Shown here: piece by piece, positions 43,934 through 53,059 of the stretch
Position numbering within the stretch: position 1 is the first letter of the stretch
How the letters are laid out: every line of letters starts with the position of its first letter
Assembly: GCA_016125265.1 (NCBI GenBank)
Contig: WGMC01000001.1
Span: 124,001 to 188,000, forward strand
Length of the DNA stretch: 64,000 nucleotides
Direction of reading: 5' to 3'
Source of the DNA: Planctomycetaceae bacterium
Lineage (GTDB): Bacteria > Planctomycetota > UBA1135 > GCA-002686595
The notes under the pieces: model-generated
The model's input: the letters and a program-made list of their open reading frames with translations, nothing else
Told to the model about the DNA's origin: nothing
Database searches by the model: none
Translations under genes and position numbers: made by a program

Positions 43934-44896
43934 ATGAACACCCTGGACCTGCTCGCGCTCAACTTGCTGTCGCCGGTGGTCCTGAGCTTCGCGCTCGGCG
44001 CCGCAGCGGCCTTCGTGCGCAGCGACCTCAAGCTGCCGGAGGCCTTCTACCAAAGCCTCTCGATCTACCTCCTCTTCGCCATCGGGTTGAAGGGCGGTGT
44101 GGCCCTCGCCCAGACGCCGATCGAGGACCTGTGGTTGCCAGCGCTCGTCACGCTGCTCCTCGGGTCGGCCATGCCCCTTTGGACGTACGCGATCCTGCGC
44201 TGGCTGCGCTTCGGCGTCGCCGACGCGGCGGCGCTCGCGGCCCACTACGGATCGGTGTCGGCGGTGACGTTCGTGGCCGCGGGCACGTTCGTCAGTGCGG
44301 CCGGTAGCCCCGCGGAGGGTTTCCTGCCGTCGCTCGTCGCGCTGCTCGAAGTGCCCGCGATCGTGATCGCGCTGCTGATCGCGCGCTCGCGCATGGGGTC
44401 GAAGCGGCCGTTGGGTGAGGCGATGCACGAGGTCTTGGCCGGGCGCAGCGTGGTCTTGCTCGTCGGCGGTGTGGTGGTGGGAGCGCTGGCCGGCCCCGAG
44501 GGTTACGCGCCCGTTCAACCGCTCTTCAGCGGTCTGTTCCACGGCGCGTTGGCGCTGTTCCTCTTGGAACTCGGCGGCACCGCGGCCCGCCGCGCGCGGG
44601 ACCTGGCGCGCGGGGGACTGCGGCTCGCGCTGTTCGCGATCGCCGCGCCGCTCGTGCACGGGGCGCTCGGTGTGTGGCTCGGCCACGTCGCGGGCCTGGG
44701 CCACGGGGGCGCGACGGTGCTCGGCGCCATGTCCGCCAGCGCCTCGTACATCGCGGCGCCCGCCGCCGTGCGCATCGCGTTGCCCGAGGCCAATCCCGCC
44801 TACTACCTGACGGGGTCCCTCGCCATCACGTTCCCGTTCAACCTGGCCCTCGGAATCCCCCTGTTCTACGCCCTGAGCGAGGTGCTGGCCCGATGA
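43934..44896 (+). CDS. sbtA: SbtA-type sodium-dependent bicarbonate transporter
   Basis: 320 residues, about ten transmembrane helices. Family features: LYLLFAIGLKGGVALAQ, the AAAHYGSVSAVTFVAA helix and MSASASYIAAPAAVRIALPEANP with the typical crossover. SbtA takes up bicarbonate with sodium in cyanobacteria; relatives in heterotrophs are less studied. Its stop overlaps the start of sbtB (ATGA). The pair is the known SbtA-SbtB arrangement, in which SbtB shuts the transporter. Start ATG 43934 chosen because the upstream codons lack coding pattern. Confidence 0.85.
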   Translation: MNTLDLLALNLLSPVVLSFALGAAAAFVRSDLKLPEAFYQSLSIYLLFAIGLKGGVALAQTPIEDLWLPALVTLLLGSAMPLWTYAILRWLRFGVADAAALAAHYGSVSAVTFVAAGTFVSAAGSPAEGFLPSLVALLEVPAIVIALLIARSRMGSKRPLGEAMHEVLAGRSVVLLVGGVVVGALAGPEGYAPVQPLFSGLFHGALALFLLELGGTAARRARDLARGGLRLALFAIAAPLVHGALGVWLGHVAGLGHGGATVLGAMSASASYIAAPAAVRIALPEANPAYYLTGSLAITFPFNLALGIPLFYALSEVLAR

Positions 44897-45222
44897 GCTA
44901 CCTGGACGACATGCCGCGTTTCTACAAGCTCACGCTCGTCGTCGAACGTGTGCTGGAGGACCGCATCCTGCGCGAACTGCGCGAACTGCGCGCGCCCGGA
45001 TGGACCGTCGTCGAAGTGCACGGCGAGGGCCGCTCCGGCGTGCGCGCGTCGGAGTTCGAGGGCAAGAGCCTCAAGTTCGAATCGATCTGCAACGCCGACA
45101 CCGCCGAACGCATCCTGCGGCGCATGTCGGAGCGCTACCTGGGCCGCTACTCCGCGATCGCCTACGCCGAAGAAGTGCGGGTGCTGCGCCCCGCGCCGTT
45201 CAGCGACCCGGCCGCGCCGTAG
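44893..45222 (+). CDS. sbtB: SbtB-type PII-like signalling protein
   Basis: 109 residues. Short alpha/beta ferredoxin-like PII fold: FYKLTLVVERVLEDRILRELRELRAPGWTVVEVHGEGRSG, then the T-loop region and RMSERYLGRYSAIAYAEEVRVLRP. SbtB proteins bind adenine nucleotides (AMP, ADP, cAMP, c-di-AMP) and control SbtA. Overlaps sbtA by 4 bases. Its stop lies in the first copy of a 12-base tandem repeat. Confidence 0.85.
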   Translation: MSYLDDMPRFYKLTLVVERVLEDRILRELRELRAPGWTVVEVHGEGRSGVRASEFEGKSLKFESICNADTAERILRRMSERYLGRYSAIAYAEEVRVLRPAPFSDPAAP

Positions 45223-45242
45223 TCAGGGCCGTAGTCAGGGCC
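45219..45242. repeat. Tandem 12-base duplication at convergent gene ends
   Basis: GTAGTCAGGGCC occurs twice in a row. The first copy supplies the sbtB stop (TAG), the second the stop of the HEAT protein on the other strand (TCA in plus orientation). Confidence 0.8.
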
Positions 45243-48200
45243 GGACCCGCGAAACGGCGGCCCTGACGTCCGCAAGCGGGTGCGTGGCGAGTTCGTCGAG
45301 CGCCGCTTCGCCCTCCGCACCCAGGGCATCCCACATCGGGCGCAGGTACTGCTGGAGATCTTCCTCGTTCCGCGAGTCGGCATACCAGTCGAAACTGCAG
45401 CGCAGCGCGCTGTCGCGCGCGAGTCGCATCGCCAGGAACGGAGCCAGCGCCCCCCCGGAATCGCGCGCAACCGACTCCCACGCCGGAGCGGTGTCCGTGA
45501 GGCCCTGCCCGATCCAGTGCCAATGCGATGCGGCGAGCACAGGCCACGCTGGTGCTCCGATCCGTCCTAGACACAGAACGAGTTCCATGTAGATGGCCAA
45601 CCCGATCGGAAACCGGTAGGGCCGCATCAGCTCGTGCTCGAGGTGTGCGATCCCAACGGGACCCAGGCCCGACAGCTCATCTGACGCTGGCCCACCCCAG
45701 ATCTCCTCATCCAGGACTGCGCACCGGTCAGCGAGCCAGCTCCGAAGCTCGTGATCGATCCGACGGATGCGCTCGTCCGCCGCACTTTTCACGGCTGCGT
45801 CGTCGTCAAGAAGCCGATCGAGCAACGCCGCACCTTCCTCGGAGAGTGCGAGATTTCGAGCGGCGTTCCAACGCGACCGCGGTGTCGCGGACGCGAGCGA
45901 AAGCCCAGTATCCAGCCCTTGGTGCGGGCGGACCCCGCGCAACTCTCGAATCAACCAGGCGGGATCGGGGTTGCGGCGTCGGAGCGCATCGCGTGCGACG
46001 TTCGCGAGCACACCGTCGCCGCTCGCGAGCTCTCGCAGTCGCGCCGTCGCCGCGTCTTCACCGACACCCCGCGGCTCGCGCAGCGCCCACGCCGCTAATT
46101 TTTGGACCCAAGGATCTGGGTCGTCCAACCCCCGAACCAACGCAGCTTCCGCCGCGCGGACGTCGCGGTAGGGCGAGCCGAGTTCGAAAGCCGCACCGCG
46201 GCGAACCCATGGCGAGTCATGACCGAGGGCCTCAGCGAGAGGTGGCACCGCTTCGCGTAGTTGCTCGGCGAGGTTGCCAAGACTTGCGACGGCGAGGACC
46301 GCTTCGTCGGGATCGACTCCAAGGGCCGCCTGACGCAGCCGCCCTGACCAGCGGTCCCAACGCGCAGGCGACTGGCCCAGGACCGCGTACGCAAGCGCTC
46401 TTCGGCTCTCGTCTTGGAGACACTTCTCCAGCCAGGAGTCGTCGATCTTGTCCGACTGCGCCAATGCGCTGAGCAAATCCGCGTGAGCCATGACCTCTCC
46501 GCCGATCACGTGCTCGAACCGTGCTATGCCGATGGGGCCCAACTTCAGGTAGGCCGGGGCCACGTCCGCGACGATGGAGCGACCGGATTGCTGGTCACGT
46601 TCGAGCAGAGCATCGAGTACTCCGATCCACCGCGGGTCGCCGGAGGCTTGCACTAGCTTTGCGAGTGTGCCCGGCGCGACGGTCTCCGCCTCGAGCGATG
46701 CCTTGGTTGCGAGCACGTCGAGCAGCCGCACCAGATCCTCGCGCCGCAGCGCCTCGCACTCCGCAGCCGCAGATGTCAAGACATCCGCAGCGAGGCTGCG
46801 CGGTGCGACTGCTTCCTCGATCGCCATGTCGACCGCGCATTTTGCGGCTCCGCCGGGATCGCTGGATGTTTCGATCGCGCCTGCAATGAGTGGCGCATAG
46901 TTCGTCAGCGAGATCCAGTCGCTCCAACCGCGTTCGCCGACTTCGACGGATTGCCGGGCGTGTGCCACTTGCACAAGCGATTGCAGAAGCGGCACGGCGT
47001 CCTTCGGCCGCCCAGCGACGATCGCGCGCAGCTCGAACCAGCTGCTTGCGGGGTCCCGTTCCACACGGGAGTGCATGCGTTCCTCGATGAGTGCCACTGC
47101 GACGCCTAGCTTCCCGATCCAGTGCTCCAGGACTGCTCGCTCACGAGCGTCCACCGCCGTTTCCCATGCCGTAGCCAGCGGGCCCGCGACGATGCGCGCC
47201 AACGTGGGAGCCAACCAGCCGATCGAACCCCTGCGGCCGTGTCCTCCCGACACCAGCCAATCCACGAGTTCCTCTGGCGACGCCCCCAGAGGTGCCTCTT
47301 CGAGAGCGATTCGGCCGTTTGCGCGTTGACTGGGCGGCCAACTGCCTGCCGAGGACCTATTGGCCCGCGCGCCATGGTCAAGGCGCCAGCGGGCGTCGGC
47401 ATGGCAGAAGACGAGGAACTCGCCCGCGTCGCTGAACCACTCGCTCCATTCGGCAACGGATGCGTACGCCCCCGGACCATCCGCGACGTGTCGGGAAAGC
47501 AGACGCCGCGCGAGGTCGCGTTCGTCGAGCGTAGCTGCATCCAGACGCGCGAGCACACGCTCAACGAAGCCACCGTCGGACGGTGGTTTACCGAACGCCT
47601 CGAGATCTGGATCCACCCGGAGGCGCCCCATCGTGTCCGCGAGCAGACTGAATCCACGGTCCGCGTGCCAGGAGCGAACGGACGCGACGTCCGTCGCAAC
47701 TGCGGCGAGTTCCTCGCCCAACAACGCGCGGCACCGCGCGAGATCGACATCCTCGCGGGAGAGCCACCAGGAGAGTTCCGCGGATGCGTTCTCACCCGGT
47801 GCGCCCATCGACAGCGGAGACCCGTCGTAGTGCGAGAACCCACTGGCGAAAAGGACGACGTCCAGGAGCGCTGCACACCCATCGGCTCCAAGCTGCGCTG
47901 GGCCAGCCGTCGGCGCGAAGAACAAGTAGCGGTCCTGCTGCCACACCGCCGCGACTGGACGATCCCGATCGTCCCGGGCGTGCCACACGATCTCCACGTC
48001 GGGGGCCTGTTTCAGGGCGAAGGCCAGCGGCGTGTGGGCGCCAAGCAGCGCTTCCCCATCGAGATCGGCTGAACCCCGGGGAGTCGCCGGGTGACCTCGC
48101 CACCCGACGGTCTCAGCCCGCGCGACGGCAGCCTCGTGACCGACGAGTCCGAGGAACTCGATGGCGCGCGGGACCGCGGCGCCGAGGAACACCCGGGGGC

Positions 48201-48471
48201 CTGAGGGCGCGACTTCACCAGCTCGCGCGTAAGGCTTCCAACACTCGAAGTAGTGTTCCCCAGCGCCGACTGCCGCGGCGCTGTCGACCACCCACACGTC
48301 GGCCCAATCGGCGTTCAACTCGACTTCGAGGAACCGCGTGCGCAGCAGTTCCAGCAGCGCCTCGGTGCGGGCAGTACCCGGCTCCGCGTGCAACGACACC
48401 TTGACGGGCTCGAGGTCGAGATCGTCCGGGGCTTGTTGCGGAAGTAGGCAGAGCAGGAGGGCTGCGAACAT
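45235..48471 (-). CDS. Giant secreted HEAT-repeat protein
   Basis: 1078 residues from ATG 48471; a longer ATG at 48510 exists. Signal peptide MFAALLLCLLPQQA. The N-terminal 400 residues are alpha/beta (FLEVELNADWADVWVVDS, HYFECWKPYARAG) and resemble no family I know; the C-terminal 650 residues contain degenerate HEAT repeats (DPDEAVLAVASLGNLAEQL, HDSPWVRRGAAFELGSPY, DPDPWVQKLAAWALREP). GC and codon use look slightly lower in the gene centre than in neighbours (visible A/T-richer codons near 46.4-47.5 kb). Role unknown. Confidence 0.65.
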   Translation of the reverse strand: MFAALLLCLLPQQAPDDLDLEPVKVSLHAEPGTARTEALLELLRTRFLEVELNADWADVWVVDSAAAVGAGEHYFECWKPYARAGEVAPSGPRVFLGAAVPRAIEFLGLVGHEAAVARAETVGWRGHPATPRGSADLDGEALLGAHTPLAFALKQAPDVEIVWHARDDRDRPVAAVWQQDRYLFFAPTAGPAQLGADGCAALLDVVLFASGFSHYDGSPLSMGAPGENASAELSWWLSREDVDLARCRALLGEELAAVATDVASVRSWHADRGFSLLADTMGRLRVDPDLEAFGKPPSDGGFVERVLARLDAATLDERDLARRLLSRHVADGPGAYASVAEWSEWFSDAGEFLVFCHADARWRLDHGARANRSSAGSWPPSQRANGRIALEEAPLGASPEELVDWLVSGGHGRRGSIGWLAPTLARIVAGPLATAWETAVDARERAVLEHWIGKLGVAVALIEERMHSRVERDPASSWFELRAIVAGRPKDAVPLLQSLVQVAHARQSVEVGERGWSDWISLTNYAPLIAGAIETSSDPGGAAKCAVDMAIEEAVAPRSLAADVLTSAAAECEALRREDLVRLLDVLATKASLEAETVAPGTLAKLVQASGDPRWIGVLDALLERDQQSGRSIVADVAPAYLKLGPIGIARFEHVIGGEVMAHADLLSALAQSDKIDDSWLEKCLQDESRRALAYAVLGQSPARWDRWSGRLRQAALGVDPDEAVLAVASLGNLAEQLREAVPPLAEALGHDSPWVRRGAAFELGSPYRDVRAAEAALVRGLDDPDPWVQKLAAWALREPRGVGEDAATARLRELASGDGVLANVARDALRRRNPDPAWLIRELRGVRPHQGLDTGLSLASATPRSRWNAARNLALSEEGAALLDRLLDDDAAVKSAADERIRRIDHELRSWLADRCAVLDEEIWGGPASDELSGLGPVGIAHLEHELMRPYRFPIGLAIYMELVLCLGRIGAPAWPVLAASHWHWIGQGLTDTAPAWESVARDSGGALAPFLAMRLARDSALRCSFDWYADSRNEEDLQQYLRPMWDALGAEGEAALDELATHPLADVRAAVSRVRP

Positions 48472-48558
48472 GCGGCCGATCCTAAACACGCCAAGGAACC
48501 GCGGCGGCACCCCGCGGACCCGGTGACGGATCGGTGACAGAGCTGCCGGTTACGTCGG

Positions 48559-49704
48559 TTACGCGTGGCGCAGCAGTGCTTCGGCTACGCGGTCCACGTC
48601 GGCGTCGGAAAGGAACGGGTGCACCGGCAGGCAGACGACCTCTTGGGCCAGGCGCTCGGCGTTGGGGAAGTCGCCGGGGCCCACACCCCACGGGCGGGCG
48701 GCTTCTTGGAGGTGCACGGGTTTGGGGTAGTGCACGGCGACCGAGATCTTCTCCGCGGCCATGGCGGCGAGCACGGTGTCGCGCGGTTTGCCGTTCACGA
48801 GGCGTGCGGTGTACTGGTGGAAGCAGGGTTTGGAGCCGGGCAACACCGTCAGCGGGCGGACCTTGTCGCTGCTTTGGAACGCCGCGGTGTAGCGCGCGGC
48901 GATTTGGCGGCGGCGTTCGTTCCAGCGCTCGAGGTGGGGGAGCTTCACGCGCAACACCGCTCCTTGGATGCCCTGCAGGCGCGAATTCGTGCCGATCTCG
49001 CCGTGGTGGTACTTGGCCACACTGCCGTGGTCGCGCAGCCGCGCCACGTGGCACGCGACTTCGCCGTCGTTCGAGAGCACCGCGCCGCCCTCGCCGGCCG
49101 CGCCGAGGTTCTTCGTCGGGTAGAACGAAAACGCCGCGCAGTCGCCCTTCTCGCCGGAGCGGTAGCCGTCGCGTTCCGCGCCGTGGGCCTGCGCCGAGTC
49201 CTCGATCAGCTTGAGGCCGCGCTGCTTGCACAGGGCGGACAGTTTGTTCATGTCGCAGAGCTGGCCGTAGAGGTGCACGGGCATCACGGCCTTCGTGCGC
49301 GGGCCGATGGCCGAAGCCACCTGGTCCTCCAGCATCAGCGCCGTCTCGGGATCGACGTCGACGAACTTCGGAACCGCGCCCATCCAGGCGATGGAGCCCG
49401 CGGACGCGAAGAACGTGAACGGCGTGGTGATGACCTCGTCTCCGTGTTGCACACCGAGCGCCCGCAGCCCGAGCAGCAGCGCATCCGTGCCCGTGGCCAC
49501 GGCGACGGCGTGTTTCGTGCGCTGGTAGGCCGCGAACTCGGTTTCGAACGCCTGGACCTCCGGGCCCAGTACGTAGGCGCCGCTCCGCAACACCCGCAGC
49601 ACGGCGTCTTCGAGGGCCGGACCGAGTTGGGCGCGTTCCGCGGCCAGGTCCACCGGTTGGATGGGCTTCAGTTCCGTCGTGTTCATGGCGGGATCGAGAG
49701 GCAT
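48559..49704 (-). CDS. DegT/DnrJ/EryC1-family PLP-dependent aminotransferase
   Basis: 381 residues from ATG 49704; ATG 49686 is an alternative. Family fold with IQPVDLAAERAQLG at the start, ATGTDALLLGLRALGV, IEDSAQAHGA and the PLP lysine in FYPTKNLGAAGEGGAV. Such enzymes add amino groups to keto sugars for surface polysaccharide or natural products. The start overlaps the stop of the symporter gene as TGATG, so translation is coupled. The substrate could be a nucleotide sugar, but the coupling to an amino acid transporter is unusual. Confidence 0.85.
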   Translation of the reverse strand: MPLDPAMNTTELKPIQPVDLAAERAQLGPALEDAVLRVLRSGAYVLGPEVQAFETEFAAYQRTKHAVAVATGTDALLLGLRALGVQHGDEVITTPFTFFASAGSIAWMGAVPKFVDVDPETALMLEDQVASAIGPRTKAVMPVHLYGQLCDMNKLSALCKQRGLKLIEDSAQAHGAERDGYRSGEKGDCAAFSFYPTKNLGAAGEGGAVLSNDGEVACHVARLRDHGSVAKYHHGEIGTNSRLQGIQGAVLRVKLPHLERWNERRRQIAARYTAAFQSSDKVRPLTVLPGSKPCFHQYTARLVNGKPRDTVLAAMAAEKISVAVHYPKPVHLQEAARPWGVGPGDFPNAERLAQEVVCLPVHPFLSDADVDRVAEALLRHA

Positions 49705-51542
49705 CAGGAGTAGGTCTTGAACTCGCCGCGTTTGTGGCGGCTCCAGTAGTCCTTCAAATCGGCGCGCACCTTGCCGGAGAGCAGCAGCACACCGAGCACG
49801 TTGGGCAGGGCCATGCCCAGAATCATCAGGTCCCCGAAGTCGAGCACGGCGGTCGCCGACAGCACGGACCCGAGGAACGTGAACGTCAGGAACAGCAGCT
49901 TGTAGACGATCGAGGAACGCTCCCCGAAGGCCCAGGTCCAGCAGCGCTCGCCGTAGTAACTCCACGAGATCATCGTCGAGAACGCGAACAGCGCCACGGC
50001 GACGGACAACACGTAGGGGAACCAGGAGATCTCCATGCCCATGGCCTGGCTCGTCAACGCCGCACCTTGGTTGCCGGCGATCTCGTCGGCGAAGTCGGGG
50101 TTCGCGTACGCGCCCGTGATGACGATGACGAGCGCCGTCATGGTGCATACGATCACCGTGTCGATGAACGGCTCGAGCAGCGCGACGATGCCCTCGCGCA
50201 CCGGGTGGTCGGTCTGCGCCGCCGAGTGGGCGATGGCCGCCGAGCCGATGCCCGCTTCGTTCGAGAACGCGGCGCGTGTGAAGCCGATGACCAGCACGCC
50301 GATCAGGCCGCCGTAGGCCGCGTCGGGGGTGAAGGCACCCATGATGATGGCCTCGAGCGCGGAGGGGATCGCGGTGAAGTTGAGCGCCAAGATCGAGAGG
50401 CAGGCGAGGATGTAGATGCCGCACATGCTCGGCACGATCTTCTCCGCGACCTTCGCGATGCGGCGGATGCCGCCGATGATCACGATGCCCACCAGCAGCG
50501 TCATCAACGCGCCGTAGACCCAGCCGTTGTCCTTGAGGAACGGAATGGTCTGCGACACCGCATCCAGGGATTGACGCACCTGGAAGCTGTTGCCGCCGGC
50601 GAGGGATCCGCCGATGCAAAGGACCGTGAACATCACGGCCAGCACCATGCCGAGGGGCCCGAGGCCCATCTCCTTCAGGCCCTTCGACAGGTAGTGCATC
50701 GCGCCGCCCATCACGTGGCCGTCGGGGCGCACCTCGCGGTACTTCTGCCCCAGGGTGCACTCGGCGAACTTGCTGCTCATTCCGAGGAGACCCGCGACGA
50801 TCATCCAGAACGTCGCACCTGGGCCGCCCTTGCTGACGGCGATGGCGACACCCGCGATGTTGCCGAGCCCGACGGTGGCGGACAGCGCCGCCGCGAGCGC
50901 TTGGAAGTGCGAAACCTCGCCGGCGCCGCGCTGGTTCGGGTCCGTGTAGCGCCCGCGCACCACGGCGATCGCGTGACCAAACGCGCGCACGTTGATGAAG
51001 CCCATGCGCACCGTGAAGAAGATCGCGCCGAGCACCAACCACAGCACCGCGAAGGGCACGGACTTGTATTGGCGCAGGCTCCACTGCACGTCGCCCATGG
51101 GGCTCGCCACGTCCAGTTGGAGCACGCGGCCGAGGCCCGGGCTCTTGAGGACGACCTCGCCGGAGGCTCCTTGGAGCGCGAGTACGTCGGTCGACGGTTT
51201 GACCCACGCGCCTTGTTTCGCGATCCAGCGCACGCCTTCGCGCGACAGGCCCGAAGGCAGCGCTACCTGGACCAAGGTATCCTCGCCGGTGAAGGGCACG
51301 GGCAGGGGATAGAAGAAGAAGTCCGCGATCGCCGTGTTGACGTGCCCCATGAGACGGTCGACGCCGCGCTCGAACTTCGCAAACCCCGTGGGCTCCGGGG
51401 CCGGTGCGGCGGGTGCTGCGATCGGCGGCTCCTCGGGCACCGTCGGGCCCTGGGCGTGTGCGGGGGTGGGCGCGAGGAGCGCCAGGAGGACGAGGGCGAG
51501 CAGGGCGATGGGGGCACGCCGTGCGGTCGGCTGGTCGGGCAT
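49704..51542 (-). CDS. Alanine/glycine:cation symporter (AGCS family) with extended N-terminus
   Basis: 612 residues. After a signal-like segment (LLALVLLALLAPTPAHA) and a Pro/Ala-rich periplasmic region of about 130 residues, the classical AGCS domain begins at VLWLVLGAIFFTVRMGFIN, with ALAAALSATVGLGNIAGVAIAV, AECTLGQKYRE and FTRAAFSNEAGIGSAAIAH. It imports alanine or glycine with sodium or protons. The extra N-terminal domain is not normal for the family. Start ATG 51542 chosen because the signal-like segment follows it. Confidence 0.85.
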   Translation of the reverse strand: MPDQPTARRAPIALLALVLLALLAPTPAHAQGPTVPEEPPIAAPAAPAPEPTGFAKFERGVDRLMGHVNTAIADFFFYPLPVPFTGEDTLVQVALPSGLSREGVRWIAKQGAWVKPSTDVLALQGASGEVVLKSPGLGRVLQLDVASPMGDVQWSLRQYKSVPFAVLWLVLGAIFFTVRMGFINVRAFGHAIAVVRGRYTDPNQRGAGEVSHFQALAAALSATVGLGNIAGVAIAVSKGGPGATFWMIVAGLLGMSSKFAECTLGQKYREVRPDGHVMGGAMHYLSKGLKEMGLGPLGMVLAVMFTVLCIGGSLAGGNSFQVRQSLDAVSQTIPFLKDNGWVYGALMTLLVGIVIIGGIRRIAKVAEKIVPSMCGIYILACLSILALNFTAIPSALEAIIMGAFTPDAAYGGLIGVLVIGFTRAAFSNEAGIGSAAIAHSAAQTDHPVREGIVALLEPFIDTVIVCTMTALVIVITGAYANPDFADEIAGNQGAALTSQAMGMEISWFPYVLSVAVALFAFSTMISWSYYGERCWTWAFGERSSIVYKLLFLTFTFLGSVLSATAVLDFGDLMILGMALPNVLGVLLLSGKVRADLKDYWSRHKRGEFKTYS

Positions 51543-51718
51543 CGAGTCGCGTTGGGTCGGGGGGGCAGTTGCTGCCCGCGGCCGAGGGCGGCGGGCTCGA
51601 TGGGGCGGCACGGAGCGCCACGCGCGGCCATCCTGCCAGGGCGAGGGGGCCGCCGCCAGGGTTCAAGGGGCCCCGGGGCGCGCTTGTCCGGCCCGGGGGG
51701 CTGCGCCAGGATGTGCGC

Positions 51719-53059
51719 ATGGGACCCATCGCCCCGCGCCAACTCGGCCTCCTGTTCCTCGCCGCCCTGCCTCTGGCTTGCGCCCCTGCGCCCGCGCAGG
51801 ACGAAGACCAGGCGGCGCTCGAAGACCAGCGTTTCCAGGACATCATGGCCGAGGTCGAGGACCTGCGCGGCCTCGAGTTCCTGCGCCCCGTCGACTTCAA
51901 GACCATCGACGCAAAAGGGGTCGACGACTACCTGAGCGGCGTGCTCGAGCGCACCGGCGGCAAGGCACGCCTCGATTTCTCCGGCGACGTCGCTCGGCAC
52001 CTCGGGCTCGTGCCGGCGGACATGGACCTGGAACGCACCCTGCGCGGCATGTTGGGCCAGCAGATCGCGGGGCTCTACGACCCGCCGACGGAGCGCTTCT
52101 ACCTGGCCCTCGGCCTGCACCCCGCCATCGAACGGGTGACGGTGGCCCACGAGTTGGTGCACGCACTCGACGACCAACACTTCGACCTCGGCGCAGCGAT
52201 GGACTCGCGCCTTTCGAACTCGGATTGGCTCTGGGCGTACCAGGCCGCCGCCGAGGGCAGTGCGACGGCGGTGCACAACCGCTGGCTGGTGAACAACCTC
52301 GGGAAGATCGGAGCGGAGGGTTTGCGCGAAGTGCAGGCCCAGGGCTCGCGCGGACTCGAGGACGCGCCCGAGTTCCTCTGGAAACCGCTCCTTGGCACGT
52401 ACCTGCTCGGCGCATCGTTCCTGGTGCACTCGGAGAGCCTGACGCGGGGCCAGACCGCCATGCCGAAACCGGGGGACGCGGACCGGGCCCTTCGGGAGCC
52501 GCCGCGCAGCTCGGAGCAGATCCTGCACCCGAAGAAGTACTGGGACGACGACCACGTGGACGAGCCGGTGCCCGTCACGTACCGCATCGCGCCGCTGCCC
52601 GATGGGTGGCGGGTGGCGGGCGAGGACGTGATGGGGGAGCTGGGGCTCGCGCGACTCACGGAGGAGGGCGACGGGCAGGGACGATTCGAGCCCACGGGGT
52701 TGCTCCAACTCCAGTTCACCAACCCCGCGGCCGCCGGTTGGGGCGGCGATCGTCACGTCCTCTTGGTGAAGGACGAGCGGCGTGGGCTCGTCGTGGACCT
52801 GGTGTTCGACACCGAGAAGGACCTCGAGGAGTGCCGCGCGGCGCTCGACAAGAAGGCCGCCCAGCGCGGGAACGCGTTGGCCGACGTGGCGGCACTGCGC
52901 GGTTTGGACTCGAGCGGCGAGATGTTCGACGTGATGGGGCCCTTGCACCTGCGCTGGACGCTCTACACGGGAATCGACGCCGTGCAGGCGAAGGAACTCG
53001 CAGCCAACGTTCAGGTCCACGTGGGAGCACGCACTGCAAAGATCCCCGCGGGCAACTAG
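51719..53059 (+). CDS. Secreted zinc metalloprotease-like protein
   Basis: 446 residues. Leader LGLLFLAALPLACAPA (signal peptide, possibly lipoprotein). Around residue 142 VAHELVHALDDQHFDLG has the HEXXH zinc motif; a Glu-rich segment AAAEGSATAVHNRW follows and may supply the third ligand. The rest is helical with a C-terminal beta section. It may be a surface peptidase of unknown substrate. It converges with the DUF2723 gene with a 4-base overlap of stops. Confidence 0.65.
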   Translation: MGPIAPRQLGLLFLAALPLACAPAPAQDEDQAALEDQRFQDIMAEVEDLRGLEFLRPVDFKTIDAKGVDDYLSGVLERTGGKARLDFSGDVARHLGLVPADMDLERTLRGMLGQQIAGLYDPPTERFYLALGLHPAIERVTVAHELVHALDDQHFDLGAAMDSRLSNSDWLWAYQAAAEGSATAVHNRWLVNNLGKIGAEGLREVQAQGSRGLEDAPEFLWKPLLGTYLLGASFLVHSESLTRGQTAMPKPGDADRALREPPRSSEQILHPKKYWDDDHVDEPVPVTYRIAPLPDGWRVAGEDVMGELGLARLTEEGDGQGRFEPTGLLQLQFTNPAAAGWGGDRHVLLVKDERRGLVVDLVFDTEKDLEECRAALDKKAAQRGNALADVAALRGLDSSGEMFDVMGPLHLRWTLYTGIDAVQAKELAANVQVHVGARTAKIPAGN

